Made by a program: the position numbers and the translations under genes. A model generated the notes under the pieces. That model made no database searches. It had not been told where the DNA came from and saw only the letters and a list, made by a program, of their open reading frames with translations. From positions 676,153 to 740,152 of the forward strand of contig JAGTTQ010000001.1 in the NCBI GenBank assembly GCA_018223415.1: a stretch of 64,000 bases of DNA, written 5' to 3'. Each line of letters begins with the position of its first letter. The first letter of the stretch is position 1. Positions 15,940 through 22,846 of the stretch are shown here, one piece after another. Origin of the DNA: Eubacteriaceae bacterium Marseille-Q4139 (GTDB lineage Bacteria; Bacillota; Clostridia; Lachnospirales; Lachnospiraceae).

Positions 15940-17133
15940 TTACTTTGGTATATTATTTGTGTAGTGAGGACACTCTTCACACTTAATAGCACATTCCTGC
16001 ATTTCAAAAACATTAGGATTTCTCGTAACTCCAATGTAAGGGATATTTCTTGCATGACATATGTCGATTACTTCTTTTCGTGCAGCGTGTGACATCCTGT
16101 TACCTAAAAACACTTTGGTAATTGGAAAAAATGAAACACAGTAGTCTTTTTCTTCCCGATTTCGCTCCATAGGGAGCAATAATCTCCATTCATTCTGAAA
16201 CGCCCAATCAATGCTTTTTCTCAATGCCCCATGAAAATAAATATCCCATAATAACTCCATCGTTGGTTCTTTATCTTGGAATTTCACAAGTTTTTCAGTC
16301 ATGTTCGGTCGCACTTTGCAGTAAATCATCGGGAATAAATTTAAGAATAACTTCTGGTATTGCGGATCATTAGGAAGCACTGTATATTCAACACAAAACC
16401 CTCTGTGGCAATCCGCATAAGAACCACCCCACATTAACTGAGAGTATGGAGTCGTTGCAAAACAAGTCGCTCTAAATGAATCCTGTAGATACTGTAAATA
16501 TCTATTGAAATCCGAAACAATGGCATTTCTTAAAGATTCGCCTAAATCTTTGCCTTTGTATAATTGGTTTTTTAACTCGAGGAGAAAACACTGGTTGGAT
16601 AAATCCTCATTTTTTGTAGCAGGGGCGCTTTTGAACAAGGAATCAATATTACCAGTAGAGTTAATCATGTCTGCTATGGTCTGCATCAGCGCATTTGCAA
16701 GCTCCGGTGTTTCCATTGCTTCTTTTACATCTATTTCACAACGAATGCAGTATTCAAGCAACCGAGCCCTTTCATATTCTGAATAATTCAAACTAATATC
16801 GGAATCGTACACATCGTCAAACAAACTTGGGGATTGCATGAAAACCGTATTATCTCTTAGTGCTTGTATGCTATAATTTACGGTTTTTTTATCTCCAGTA
16901 GTTTCATCTACGATAGGTTTCCCTGTTTTTTTATCAACTAACTCAGTTAGCCGGTTGGGAAAGTACTTGTATAACTTTAAGGGCATATTCATTTTAGCAC
17001 GCATACTAAATTCATCGTAGCCCATGTTCTGCACTTCGGTAAGATTCATAAGTGCTCCATTCACAATACAGCACGATTCTGCTATTTGTGGAAGGGCACT
17101 TTGTAATGTTTGAATTAAAGCATTTATATCCAT
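15940..17133 (-). CDS. DUF2971-domain protein (cargo)
   Basis: 397 residues. The DUF2971 pattern is seen as LYKYFP (residues 52-57), FMQSPSLFDDVYDSDI, then CFATTPYSQLMWGGSYADCHRGFCVEY and a downstream E-W-R-L-L motif. The C-terminus adds a Cys cluster (CAIKCEECPHY) that could bind metal. It has its own extended -10 (TGGTATAAT, about 17,170-17,178 on the opposite strand) and AAGGAG ribosome site. Base composition is more A+T-rich than the flanking relaxase. The biochemical role of DUF2971 is unknown; members are often found among mobile-element cargo and near defence genes. Confidence 0.75.
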   Translation of the reverse strand: MDINALIQTLQSALPQIAESCCIVNGALMNLTEVQNMGYDEFSMRAKMNMPLKLYKYFPNRLTELVDKKTGKPIVDETTGDKKTVNYSIQALRDNTVFMQSPSLFDDVYDSDISLNYSEYERARLLEYCIRCEIDVKEAMETPELANALMQTIADMINSTGNIDSLFKSAPATKNEDLSNQCFLLELKNQLYKGKDLGESLRNAIVSDFNRYLQYLQDSFRATCFATTPYSQLMWGGSYADCHRGFCVEYTVLPNDPQYQKLFLNLFPMIYCKVRPNMTEKLVKFQDKEPTMELLWDIYFHGALRKSIDWAFQNEWRLLLPMERNREEKDYCVSFFPITKVFLGNRMSHAARKEVIDICHARNIPYIGVTRNPNVFEMQECAIKCEECPHYTNNIPK

Positions 17134-17341
17134 TGTATCTCCTTATAATCGGTTCGTTAATAATTTAATATCATTATACCACACTCGTCTGTAATTGCTG
17201 GGAATAATTTGTGAATAAAATGGGTAGCTGGCTTTAGCCAGCGCAGGGGAAGCGTAGCGTCCTCTGGATGATGGGCACGAAGAGCTTGCTCGGAGTGGAA
17301 ATCATCAGCTCCCTGCAAGGGGCTTTCGGCAGAACGCAATG

Positions 17342-17374
17342 CACCACCTTTAGGCGGTGTATAATTGCGCCCTT
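17342..17374. other. oriT: oriT of IME-1 (MobQ-type nic region)
   Basis: CACCACC-TTTA-GGCGGTG (17,342-17,359) forms an imperfect hairpin. It is followed at once by TATAATTGCGCCCTT (17,360-17,374). MobQ origins such as RSF1010 and the Ti plasmid have an inverted repeat followed by a core close to TAA(A/T)TGCGCCCT, nicked just before the GCGCCCT side. The match fits the MobA/MobL relaxase of the element. The remaining 17,134-17,341 contains a further hairpin, GCTGGC-TTTA-GCCAGC, but no gene. Confidence 0.75.
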
Positions 17375-17375
17375 G

Positions 17376-17693
17376 TTAAAACAAGGGGTTCTCGCTGCCG
17401 TCCGTTGTCAGCGTTTTTCTCCGCTCCTCAATCAGCGTGTCCAGTTTCTTTTGGGCGGCTTCGCCGTGAAAGAGGAAGGTCAGCAGCTCCATCACATCAT
17501 CATCGGTCAGCAGGGTAGGCTCTCGCAGAAAAGTTTCCAGCATACCGGCACGAGTGCAGAGCCGGTGGGTTCTCTCGCTCCGTGTCAGGCGTTTCAGTTC
17601 ATGCTCCAGCTGCTTCTCCCTGTGCTGGGCAGCGATCAGCTTTTTCTCGGCTGCGGCTTTCTGGCGGCTCAGTTTTTCCAGTTTTTCATTCAT
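17376..17693 (-). CDS. DUF3847-like small protein, possible mobilization accessory
   Basis: 105 residues from ATG 17693 (AAAGGAG upstream). Residues 1-45 form a clear coiled coil (KLEKLSRQKAAAEKK...HREKQLEHELKRL), followed by RSERTHRLCTRAG and a helical tail. The gene ends two bases from oriT, a position typical of MobC-like proteins that help the relaxase open the nic site. DUF3847 assignment is from recognition of the RTHRLC.RAG.LE block. Accessory function is inference. Confidence 0.7.
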   Translation of the reverse strand: MNEKLEKLSRQKAAAEKKLIAAQHREKQLEHELKRLTRSERTHRLCTRAGMLETFLREPTLLTDDDVMELLTFLFHGEAAQKKLDTLIEERRKTLTTDGSENPLF

Positions 17694-17779
17694 GGGGTCA
17701 GGCTCCTTTCTGAATAATGGGCAAAACAAAAGCGACCAACTTTTTACGGTTGATCGCCTTTGGCTTATACACTATTCAA

Positions 17780-18022
17780 TTATCTTTTTTTATCGGATTG
17801 AGACAAAACACTTGCTGCCAAACTCTTTGTAGTATCGGAGTATTTGTCGCTGTTGAGAACCTTGGAAGCTTTTGTTTCCATATCCTTTCCAGTAACTTTA
17901 CCCGGATTGCTCTGGGACAGGACACTTGCAGCAAGGGACTTTTGAATTTTAGAGCTTCCATTTGAACTCAATATCGCTGATGCATTAGAAGACATTTTAG
18001 GACTGCTGGTTTTCTTATTCAT
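17780..18022 (-). CDS. Small Ser-rich protein with two internal repeats
   Basis: 80 residues. Two units of about 25 residues with a 38-residue period both end in KSLAASVLSQS (residues 28-38 and 66-76); the units begin ASAIL and ASKVL. Rich in Ser and Lys, no Cys, no membrane segment. AGAGAGGT precedes the ATG. Not recognised as a described family. The repeat helix (SLAASVLSQS) could be a short amphipathic oligomerisation or binding module. Confidence 0.7.
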   Translation of the reverse strand: MNKKTSSPKMSSNASAILSSNGSSKIQKSLAASVLSQSNPGKVTGKDMETKASKVLNSDKYSDTTKSLAASVLSQSDKKR

Positions 18023-18090
18023 GACGATACCTCTCTTTCGAAAGAGAGGATGTGGTCACCTGACATCCTCTGAATTATTGGACTTACAGA

Positions 18091-18228
18091 TTATTTTTTT
18101 GTGCTTTCAGTTCGCTTTTTAGGGAAGCAAAACACCTTCTTACCATACTGACGAGCATAGATGCGATGCCCATTTTTCAGTGTGATGTAAGGCGTAAACA
18201 CAAGCTCTACTTCATTGCTTTTTGTCAT
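18091..18228 (-). CDS. Small basic hypothetical protein (45 aa)
   Basis: ATG at 18228 after AAAGGAG and nine bases, stop TAA at 18091. The peptide MTKSNEVELVF...YITLKNGHRIYARQYGKKVFCF... looks like a beta-rich small fold with a basic C-terminus. The good ribosome site and lack of any competing frame support it. It lies in the minus-strand run of small genes of IME-1. Function unknown. Confidence 0.6.
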   Translation of the reverse strand: MTKSNEVELVFTPYITLKNGHRIYARQYGKKVFCFPKKRTESTKK

Positions 18229-18288
18229 ACAGCAAAACTCCTTTCCAAAAGATTTTTCACAGACGAATCTGCGAAAGTATGGAAAAGA

Positions 18289-18405
18289 GCAGAGACAAAT
18301 GCTAAACTTAATAAATAGACAAGAGATTTAGTAGGTGACCATTTGTCTCTGCTTCTTCTCGAAGAGCTTATATGAGATTGAGCCCTCATATAAGCTCTTT
18401 TTTTT
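18289..18405 (+). ncRNA. Candidate structured RNA with long stem and intrinsic terminator
   Basis: A 13-base inverted repeat (18,289-18,301 with 18,340-18,352; arm GCAGAGACAAATG) encloses an inner CTAAA/TTTAG pair. Right after it comes a perfect 15-base stem (18,362-18,376 with 18,385-18,399) followed by a run of eight T on the plus strand. No plus-strand gene is nearby; flanking genes read leftward. The arrangement suggests a short plus-strand transcript ending at about 18,405, or a leader with a 10-codon peptide (ATG at 18,300). Promoter not identified. Confidence 0.4.
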
Positions 18406-18426
18406 GGAAACAGGGGTTCGGCGAGC

Positions 18427-18810
18427 TTAAGCCATTGTAACAGCATCGGAAAAATTAAACAGCATCAATGATGCTTCTGGAACGAGGATGCCGTTAACAC
18501 GATACGATGCCTTCTTTAGATCCCACTCACAAATCCTTTCAATCGTACTGATTAAGTCTTTGGAGTTTAATCTGACAGACAATACTCCGTTGGCTTTTTC
18601 TCTAAAGAATTGCACTGATCTTTCGTCTTTTTCATCACAGACTTGAATCGCCATTTGTTTGTCGCTCTCGTTTATCAGCAATCTGACATATGCCGGATAG
18701 CTCATCTTCATAATAACCGACTTGTTAAATGTAAGTCCATTGTTTGTGATAGACACATAAGGCAATCCTTCGTTGAAATCAAACGCCTTAAAATTCGTCA
18801 AATCAATCAC
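18427..18810 (-). CDS. Conserved hypothetical protein
   Basis: 127 residues; GTG start with AAAGGAGGCGAGCAAA. Mixed alpha/beta composition: IDLTNFKAFDFNEGLPYVSITNNGLTFN is a beta-rich opening, and the middle has KMSYPAYVRLLINES. No transmembrane segment, no catalytic motif. Followed by the strong stem-loop at 18,362-18,399. It reads with the other small genes of IME-1. I do not recognise the family. Confidence 0.7.
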   Translation of the reverse strand: MIDLTNFKAFDFNEGLPYVSITNNGLTFNKSVIMKMSYPAYVRLLINESDKQMAIQVCDEKDERSVQFFREKANGVLSVRLNSKDLISTIERICEWDLKKASYRVNGILVPEASLMLFNFSDAVTMA

Positions 18811-18985
18811 TTTGCTCGCCTCCTTTCTGTTCCGTTTTCCATTATACCACTGCCTTGCGTATTTTTCAATACTTCTGTCGCAGCAAATCCCTTTGTTTGT
18901 CGAAACTTTCTCGAAGATTCATTTTCTGTTCATCTCTACTGCGTCGTAGTTTGTTCATATTATTATAAAAAAGCTTGTTGCTTTG

Positions 18986-19018
18986 AAAGGCGACCACTCG
19001 TTGGAGTTGGTCGCCTTT
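18986..19018 (-). terminator. Stem-loop after the restriction cassette
   Basis: AAAGGCGACCA (18,986-18,996) pairs perfectly with TGGTCGCCTTT (19,008-19,018). It lies just past the stop at 19,023 of the last restriction-cassette gene on the minus strand. A T-run follows about 14 bases later. Confidence 0.6.
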
Positions 19019-19022
19019 CAGC

Positions 19023-19328
19023 TTATGCAATATTCTCTTTACAAAACTCAAAGTATTTATTCACTGCGGATCTCAAATTTGCCATACGGTATCTAATATT
19101 TGCATTATCTTTAAAGTGAAATTCTGTAGGTGCCGCTTTTTGCTTTCTTTCATCAGAGATAGAGTATTGCATTTTTTGTAATAATCTTTTCCCTTTATCA
19201 AGAGCATATTCCGCATCCAAATCAGTGTGTAAAGCAATTTCAACTGCTTTGCATCTGCTCATACAATCACTTGTTGGTTTTTTCTTAATTCTTGTTGACA
19301 GCCACTCTTTGAATTCCTCTTTGCGCAT
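19023..19328 (-). CDS. Small protein of the IME-1 restriction cassette, unknown function
   Basis: 101 residues from ATG 19328, which follows GGAGGTTGTCAAT and overlaps the end region of the endonuclease gene. It opens MRKEEFKEWL..RI and has CMSRCKAVE, then basic helices and YRMANLRSAVNKY. The features suggest a helical nucleic-acid-binding protein, possibly a helper subunit of the nuclease. The stop-start closeness (endonuclease stop at 19,343) shows it is translated with the cassette. Not recognised as a named family. Confidence 0.7.
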   Translation of the reverse strand: MRKEEFKEWLSTRIKKKPTSDCMSRCKAVEIALHTDLDAEYALDKGKRLLQKMQYSISDERKQKAAPTEFHFKDNANIRYRMANLRSAVNKYFEFCKENIA

Positions 19329-19342
19329 ATTGACAACCTCCA

Positions 19343-20080
19343 TCAATCTTTAAAGATGGTAACCCAACTTTCATCAAAATTGATTCCCTTAAGAACATCA
19401 TTTTTTCTCAATGTTGGCGGTTGCTTCACTTGAAATTTCACAGCTTCTTTCGGAACTTCTGTATGGATTGTGAACTGTGATCCATGTGGTTGCCATGTAA
19501 AACATATTTTCCCGTTGTGATCTAATCCTATCAAATTACCATTGCTATTAACTTTCCAATGGTAATCAGTTGTTCTATACCTTGTAGTTTCTTCTTCAAA
19601 TAATCTGTAGGAAAGCAAATCATAGCTTCTGACCAAAACAGCTGTTCTTACACGGCTATAATGGTCAGTAGCAATATTGATTCGCTCATTCCAGATATTA
19701 AGAACAGCTTCACCTGTTTTTTGTATATCCTTGTGAGGATCGGTTATCCCATAGGAATAATCAGGCGAGCACCTTCCACTTATTAGTCTAACGCTTGTGC
19801 TTGCGAAAGGATCCTTAACTTTTACAGTTTTTACAGACCAGCAATTCTTATCCAGAACAACATCTGCAATACCAACAGGTGAATCCAGATGTGTGCCATT
19901 TATTGCATCTGCAAAAGCATCTCCCCAATCGTTTCCAGAAACATCTTTTCTTCCTATGTAAATCAAGTAAATGAGATAACCACCAATCTTATTTACTAAT
20001 TCTTCAGGAAACACATTTAGCGGGTATAGAGTCTGTGTTGTGAGATGTTTGGAATCCCTCAATCTTGGTCGATTTTCCAT
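19343..20080 (-). CDS. Putative type II restriction endonuclease paired with the upstream C5 methylase
   Basis: 245 residues; ATG 20080 with GGAGGAGTAAAAG inside the end of the methylase gene, giving a 77-base overlap. A likely PD-(D/E)xK-type core is GIADVVLDKNCWSVKTVK (residues 73-90: Asp, then Ser-x-Lys), preceded by WGDAFADAING. The assignment rests on this motif plus position behind a C5 methylase. The exact subtype and site are unknown. Downstream is a 101-residue protein of the same transcript. Confidence 0.65.
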   Translation of the reverse strand: MENRPRLRDSKHLTTQTLYPLNVFPEELVNKIGGYLIYLIYIGRKDVSGNDWGDAFADAINGTHLDSPVGIADVVLDKNCWSVKTVKVKDPFASTSVRLISGRCSPDYSYGITDPHKDIQKTGEAVLNIWNERINIATDHYSRVRTAVLVRSYDLLSYRLFEEETTRYRTTDYHWKVNSNGNLIGLDHNGKICFTWQPHGSQFTIHTEVPKEAVKFQVKQPPTLRKNDVLKGINFDESWVTIFKD

Positions 20081-21026
20081 CTTTTACTCCTCCGTTTTCG
20101 TGAAAATTCTTTAATGCCGCAATCATTTCTCGTGCAACAGCTTTTATTACAGGTACAGCTACAGAGTTTCCGGTCTGCTTTTTAATTTTTCCATACGGAA
20201 CAACAATTTTGAAATCATCTGGAAATCCTTGTATTCTTAGTAACTCACGCTCAGTTGGTCTGCGCTCATCATTTATTAAGATATAATTTGCAGATGCACC
20301 AGCTCTCAGTGCTGATGAATAAGGATGTGGAGTGATAGATCCTGCCATATTTTCATGAGATATATACGGCTTTGGATAGTTTTTATCTTTCAATCGTTCA
20401 ATACGAGATTCACGAATGGCATCTCGCACATAATATTTTTTATCCACATTATCTTCCAAAATATCTGCAAGAGTGGTTTTCTCTGATTCTGAAATTGGCT
20501 CTGGAAAAGAAAATTCAACATCATCAATGAAGCCAACAATAATAATTCGTTCTCTTTTCTGCGGCACACCATAATCTAAGGCGTTCAGAACTTTCGCATA
20601 AACATGATATCCTAATTTTTCAAGATGTTCCTTGATTATTCTGAATGTATTTCCATTATCATGTGCCGTCAAATTTCTTACATTTTCAAGCATGAAAGCC
20701 GGAGGTTGTTTTTCTTTCAATATTCTTTCTATATCAAAGAAAAGTGTTCCACAAGTTTCATTTGCAAATCCCTCTTTTTTTCCAATTATTGAGAACGCCT
20801 GACAAGGAAATCCACCCAAAAGAATTTCAAAATCGGGAATGTCTTTTGCATCTATTTTTGTTATATCACCAGATGGATGTTCCCCAAAATTTGCTTCGTA
20901 TGTTTTACAAGCATCCTCGTCAAATTCTGATGAAAACACACAGTGACCGCCAACAGATTCAAATCCCAATCTTATTCCGCCAATTCCAGCGAATAGGTCA
21001 ATGAATCTGAAACTATTCCAGTCCAT
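20004..21026 (-). CDS. C5-cytosine DNA methyltransferase of IME-1
   Basis: 340 residues. Motif I FIDLFAGIGGIRLGF, motif IV GGFPCQAFS with catalytic Cys75, motif VI MLENVRNL, motif VIII QKRERIIIVGF, and motif X KQTGNSVAVPVI are all intact. AAAGGAG precedes the ATG. First gene of a methylase-endonuclease-small protein cassette. It is a third, distinct C5 methylase, unrelated in detail to the two of IME-2, so the two elements carry different specificities. The region is visibly more A+T-rich than the element backbone. Confidence 0.9.
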   Translation of the reverse strand: MDWNSFRFIDLFAGIGGIRLGFESVGGHCVFSSEFDEDACKTYEANFGEHPSGDITKIDAKDIPDFEILLGGFPCQAFSIIGKKEGFANETCGTLFFDIERILKEKQPPAFMLENVRNLTAHDNGNTFRIIKEHLEKLGYHVYAKVLNALDYGVPQKRERIIIVGFIDDVEFSFPEPISESEKTTLADILEDNVDKKYYVRDAIRESRIERLKDKNYPKPYISHENMAGSITPHPYSSALRAGASANYILINDERRPTERELLRIQGFPDDFKIVVPYGKIKKQTGNSVAVPVIKAVAREMIAALKNFHENGGVKDGKSTKIEGFQTSHNTDSIPAKCVS

Positions 21027-21066
21027 GTACCAAGCTCCTTTCTGTGTAAGAATACAGCCTAAATAT

Positions 21067-21088
21067 TATAGCGCTTTTATAGCGCTTT
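21067..21088. repeat. Tandem 11-bp repeat upstream of the methylase
   Basis: TATAGCGCTTT occurs twice head to tail (21,067-21,077 and 21,078-21,088), each containing the palindrome AGCGCT. It lies 40 bases upstream of the methylase start, where a promoter or operator is expected. It could be a binding site for a regulator. The rest of 21,089-21,233 has no gene. Confidence 0.5.
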
Positions 21089-21233
21089 TTCAAGATACAT
21101 AAGAATGTTTACATATTAAGCGACTTGTGTGATTTAAACTTGATAGGTTTATTTGTACTTTGGCAATATGTAGCAGTCAGAACATCGGGTGCAGACCCGA
21201 CATTCTGACCGCAAATCGCCCCTTATCGCTACA

Positions 21234-21524
21234 TTACTTCGCCTTACCGCTGAAACCATTTTGCCGGGCGTACTGGCTGGCTTTCTGCCTGCGTTCTTCG
21301 CTGTACGGCGGCTGCAAGCGGATGGACAGCCGGGACTTGTCGATCAGATAGGACACGCCGCCCAGATGCTCCGGCTTTTCCAGCTGGCACAGGTCAGGAT
21401 ACTTTTTGCTGAACGCTGCCAGCCGCTTTTTCAGCCCGGCATTGTAGGTGTAGATGCTGGCAGTGCTTTCTCCCTCGTTGAACAGGATGATGGTTTCTTT
21501 CTCAACCTTCGTCAATCTCGTCAT
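21234..21524 (-). CDS. Conserved small IME protein of unknown function (paralogue of 2,421-2,726)
   Basis: 96 residues from ATG 21524 (GGAGGTTGACA upstream), overlapping the previous gene by 23 bases. Shares ETII..NE.E.TASIYTYNA and DKSRLSIRL.PPYSEER with the IME-2 copy. Same pair and order in both elements. Function unknown. Confidence 0.8.
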   Translation of the reverse strand: MTRLTKVEKETIILFNEGESTASIYTYNAGLKKRLAAFSKKYPDLCQLEKPEHLGGVSYLIDKSRLSIRLQPPYSEERRQKASQYARQNGFSGKAK

Positions 21525-21795
21525 TGTCAACCTCCATACTGCCGCCCACGATGCGATTCAAAATAGCCTTGTGCCGGTAATAGGCTTCCATCTCCAACTT
21601 CATATTGTAGAAGAAGCAGCGATACCACTTTTCTACGCCCTCGCCGTCCAGCTTGTCAGCCAGAGCTTCCACAGCTTTCCTTCCGGTAGGGTCGGGAATC
21701 AGGTCTGCCACCTGATACAGACGATCCACCGTTGCTTCACGGTTGGGGCAGCCAAAGACAAACAGGATTTTCTTTTCACCAATGCTCATTTTCAT
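21502..21795 (-). CDS. Conserved small IME protein of unknown function (paralogue of 2,710-3,003)
   Basis: 97 residues, ATG after AGGAGGACTATTTT. MKMSIGEKKILFVFGCPN at the start and EMEAYYRHKAIL near residue 75 match the IME-2 copy. It heads the two-gene pair and lies behind the membrane protein gene of the tnpV operon. Function unknown. Confidence 0.8.
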   Translation of the reverse strand: MKMSIGEKKILFVFGCPNREATVDRLYQVADLIPDPTGRKAVEALADKLDGEGVEKWYRCFFYNMKLEMEAYYRHKAILNRIVGGSMEVDNDEIDEG

Positions 21796-21888
21796 AAAAT
21801 AGTCCTCCTTGAAGTTGATAAAAATAAAAGCGGCAGATAGTTCCCATAGGAATACCTGTCGCTTTGTGAACGATATGAAATTGTCGGG

Positions 21889-22176
21889 TCAGGACTTGAT
21901 AAAATCACGCAGTCCGTAGTTTATGTCTACAATTCTTTCAATCAGCCATTCCGCTATCTGGTGGATGCTGAAGATTGCAAAGCTGACTGCCAGCATTTTC
22001 AATGCTTCCATGCCGGTACACACACCGAACAGCAGCCCTGCAAGCGTAATCATGAAGATCATTCCTGCCAGCAGGTCAAAAATGATAGCAGAAAAGGAAG
22101 TCAGGAAGATTGCCACCCATTGAATCAGGGTCACAACTGCCACCAGCGGCAATACCAACAGCTTTATCAGAAACAT
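21889..22176 (-). CDS. Small integral membrane protein (CD1845-like)
   Basis: 95 residues with two or three hydrophobic helices: residues 3-25 (LIKLLVLPLVAVVTLIQWVA), 26-50 and 57-75. The charged tail ends IVDINYGLRDFIKS. GGGGAGAAATAGCC precedes the ATG, two bases after DUF6809. CD1845-family proteins are known from Clostridioides mobile elements; function unknown. In IME-2 this gene is absent, and the defence island occupies its place. Confidence 0.7.
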   Translation of the reverse strand: MFLIKLLVLPLVAVVTLIQWVAIFLTSFSAIIFDLLAGMIFMITLAGLLFGVCTGMEALKMLAVSFAIFSIHQIAEWLIERIVDINYGLRDFIKS

Positions 22177-22178
22177 GG

Positions 22179-22454
22179 CTATTTCTCCCCATTGACCTGT
22201 TCATAGGCTTCATGCTGAACAATCAACCCAGCGGAAAAGCCGTATTTGAAGTGGCTTTCGCTTTCTTCACATTGGGCGATTGCTGTCTGCGCCCGGAGTT
22301 CCTTCACCAGCTCATAGTCCTCTTTACTGAGCCGCTGGGACAGCTGCTCCATCAGTTTCTCACAGGCTTTGACCGCCTTGCGGTATACTTCCGATGTAGG
22401 GACAACTGTTTCACATGGATAAAACCTCCCGCTGTACATTTCTTCCAAAATCAT
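22179..22454 (-). CDS. DUF6809-like small IME protein
   Basis: 91 residues, ATG after AGGGAGGTGGTGTC. Opens MILEEMYSGRFYPCE and contains LSKEDYELVKEL and HFKYGFSAG, as in the copy at 9,978-10,262. Probably helical and cytosolic. Lies between tnpV and the membrane protein gene. Function unknown. Confidence 0.8.
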   Translation of the reverse strand: MILEEMYSGRFYPCETVVPTSEVYRKAVKACEKLMEQLSQRLSKEDYELVKELRAQTAIAQCEESESHFKYGFSAGLIVQHEAYEQVNGEK

Positions 22455-22468
22455 GACACCACCTCCCT

Positions 22469-22846
22469 TCAGCAGTAGATTAACTCTGCCTTGATGATTT
22501 CCTCAGCCCGGCTGCGGATAGAGTTCATGGATTGCACCCACAACATCTGATTTTCAGCTTTCATGGCTTCGGTCACACCCTCGGCTTCTGCCATCTGACG
22601 GATCATCAGATTTAGCCTGTCCGTTGCCTGTTCGTTCAGATCGGCAAGGACAGTGTGGAGCTTGCCGGACAAAAGCAGGTCACTGTAAACCATCGGGCGA
22701 AACTGTTTCAGATAGGACTGGTGCAGCCGTCCCCAGTGACCAATGGGGCGGTGTTCCTCCGGCAGCTTCAAATCCGGCACATAGTAATCGCCCACCAGCA
22801 CATAGTCCATGCCGTTTTCGTGGATTCTCGGTTTTAACTCTTTCAT
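22469..22846 (-). CDS. tnpV: TnpV-family transposon-encoded protein
   Basis: 125 residues, AAGGAGG then ATG overlapping the recombinase stop (ATGA). Contains VGDYYVPDLKLPEEHRPIGHWGR and the SIRSRAEEI helix. Directly coupled to the large serine recombinase, as in Tn4451-type elements. May modulate recombination, but the role is not established. Confidence 0.85.
   Translation of the reverse strand: MKELKPRIHENGMDYVLVGDYYVPDLKLPEEHRPIGHWGRLHQSYLKQFRPMVYSDLLLSGKLHTVLADLNEQATDRLNLMIRQMAEAEGVTEAMKAENQMLWVQSMNSIRSRAEEIIKAELIYC

Noticed and set aside
17157..17339. 60-codon minus-strand frame over the oriT-flanking region
   Set aside because: Consists of hairpin sequence and has no ribosome site.
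18866..19051. 61-codon minus-strand frame
   Set aside because: Runs through the terminator hairpin and has no ribosome site; composition looks random.
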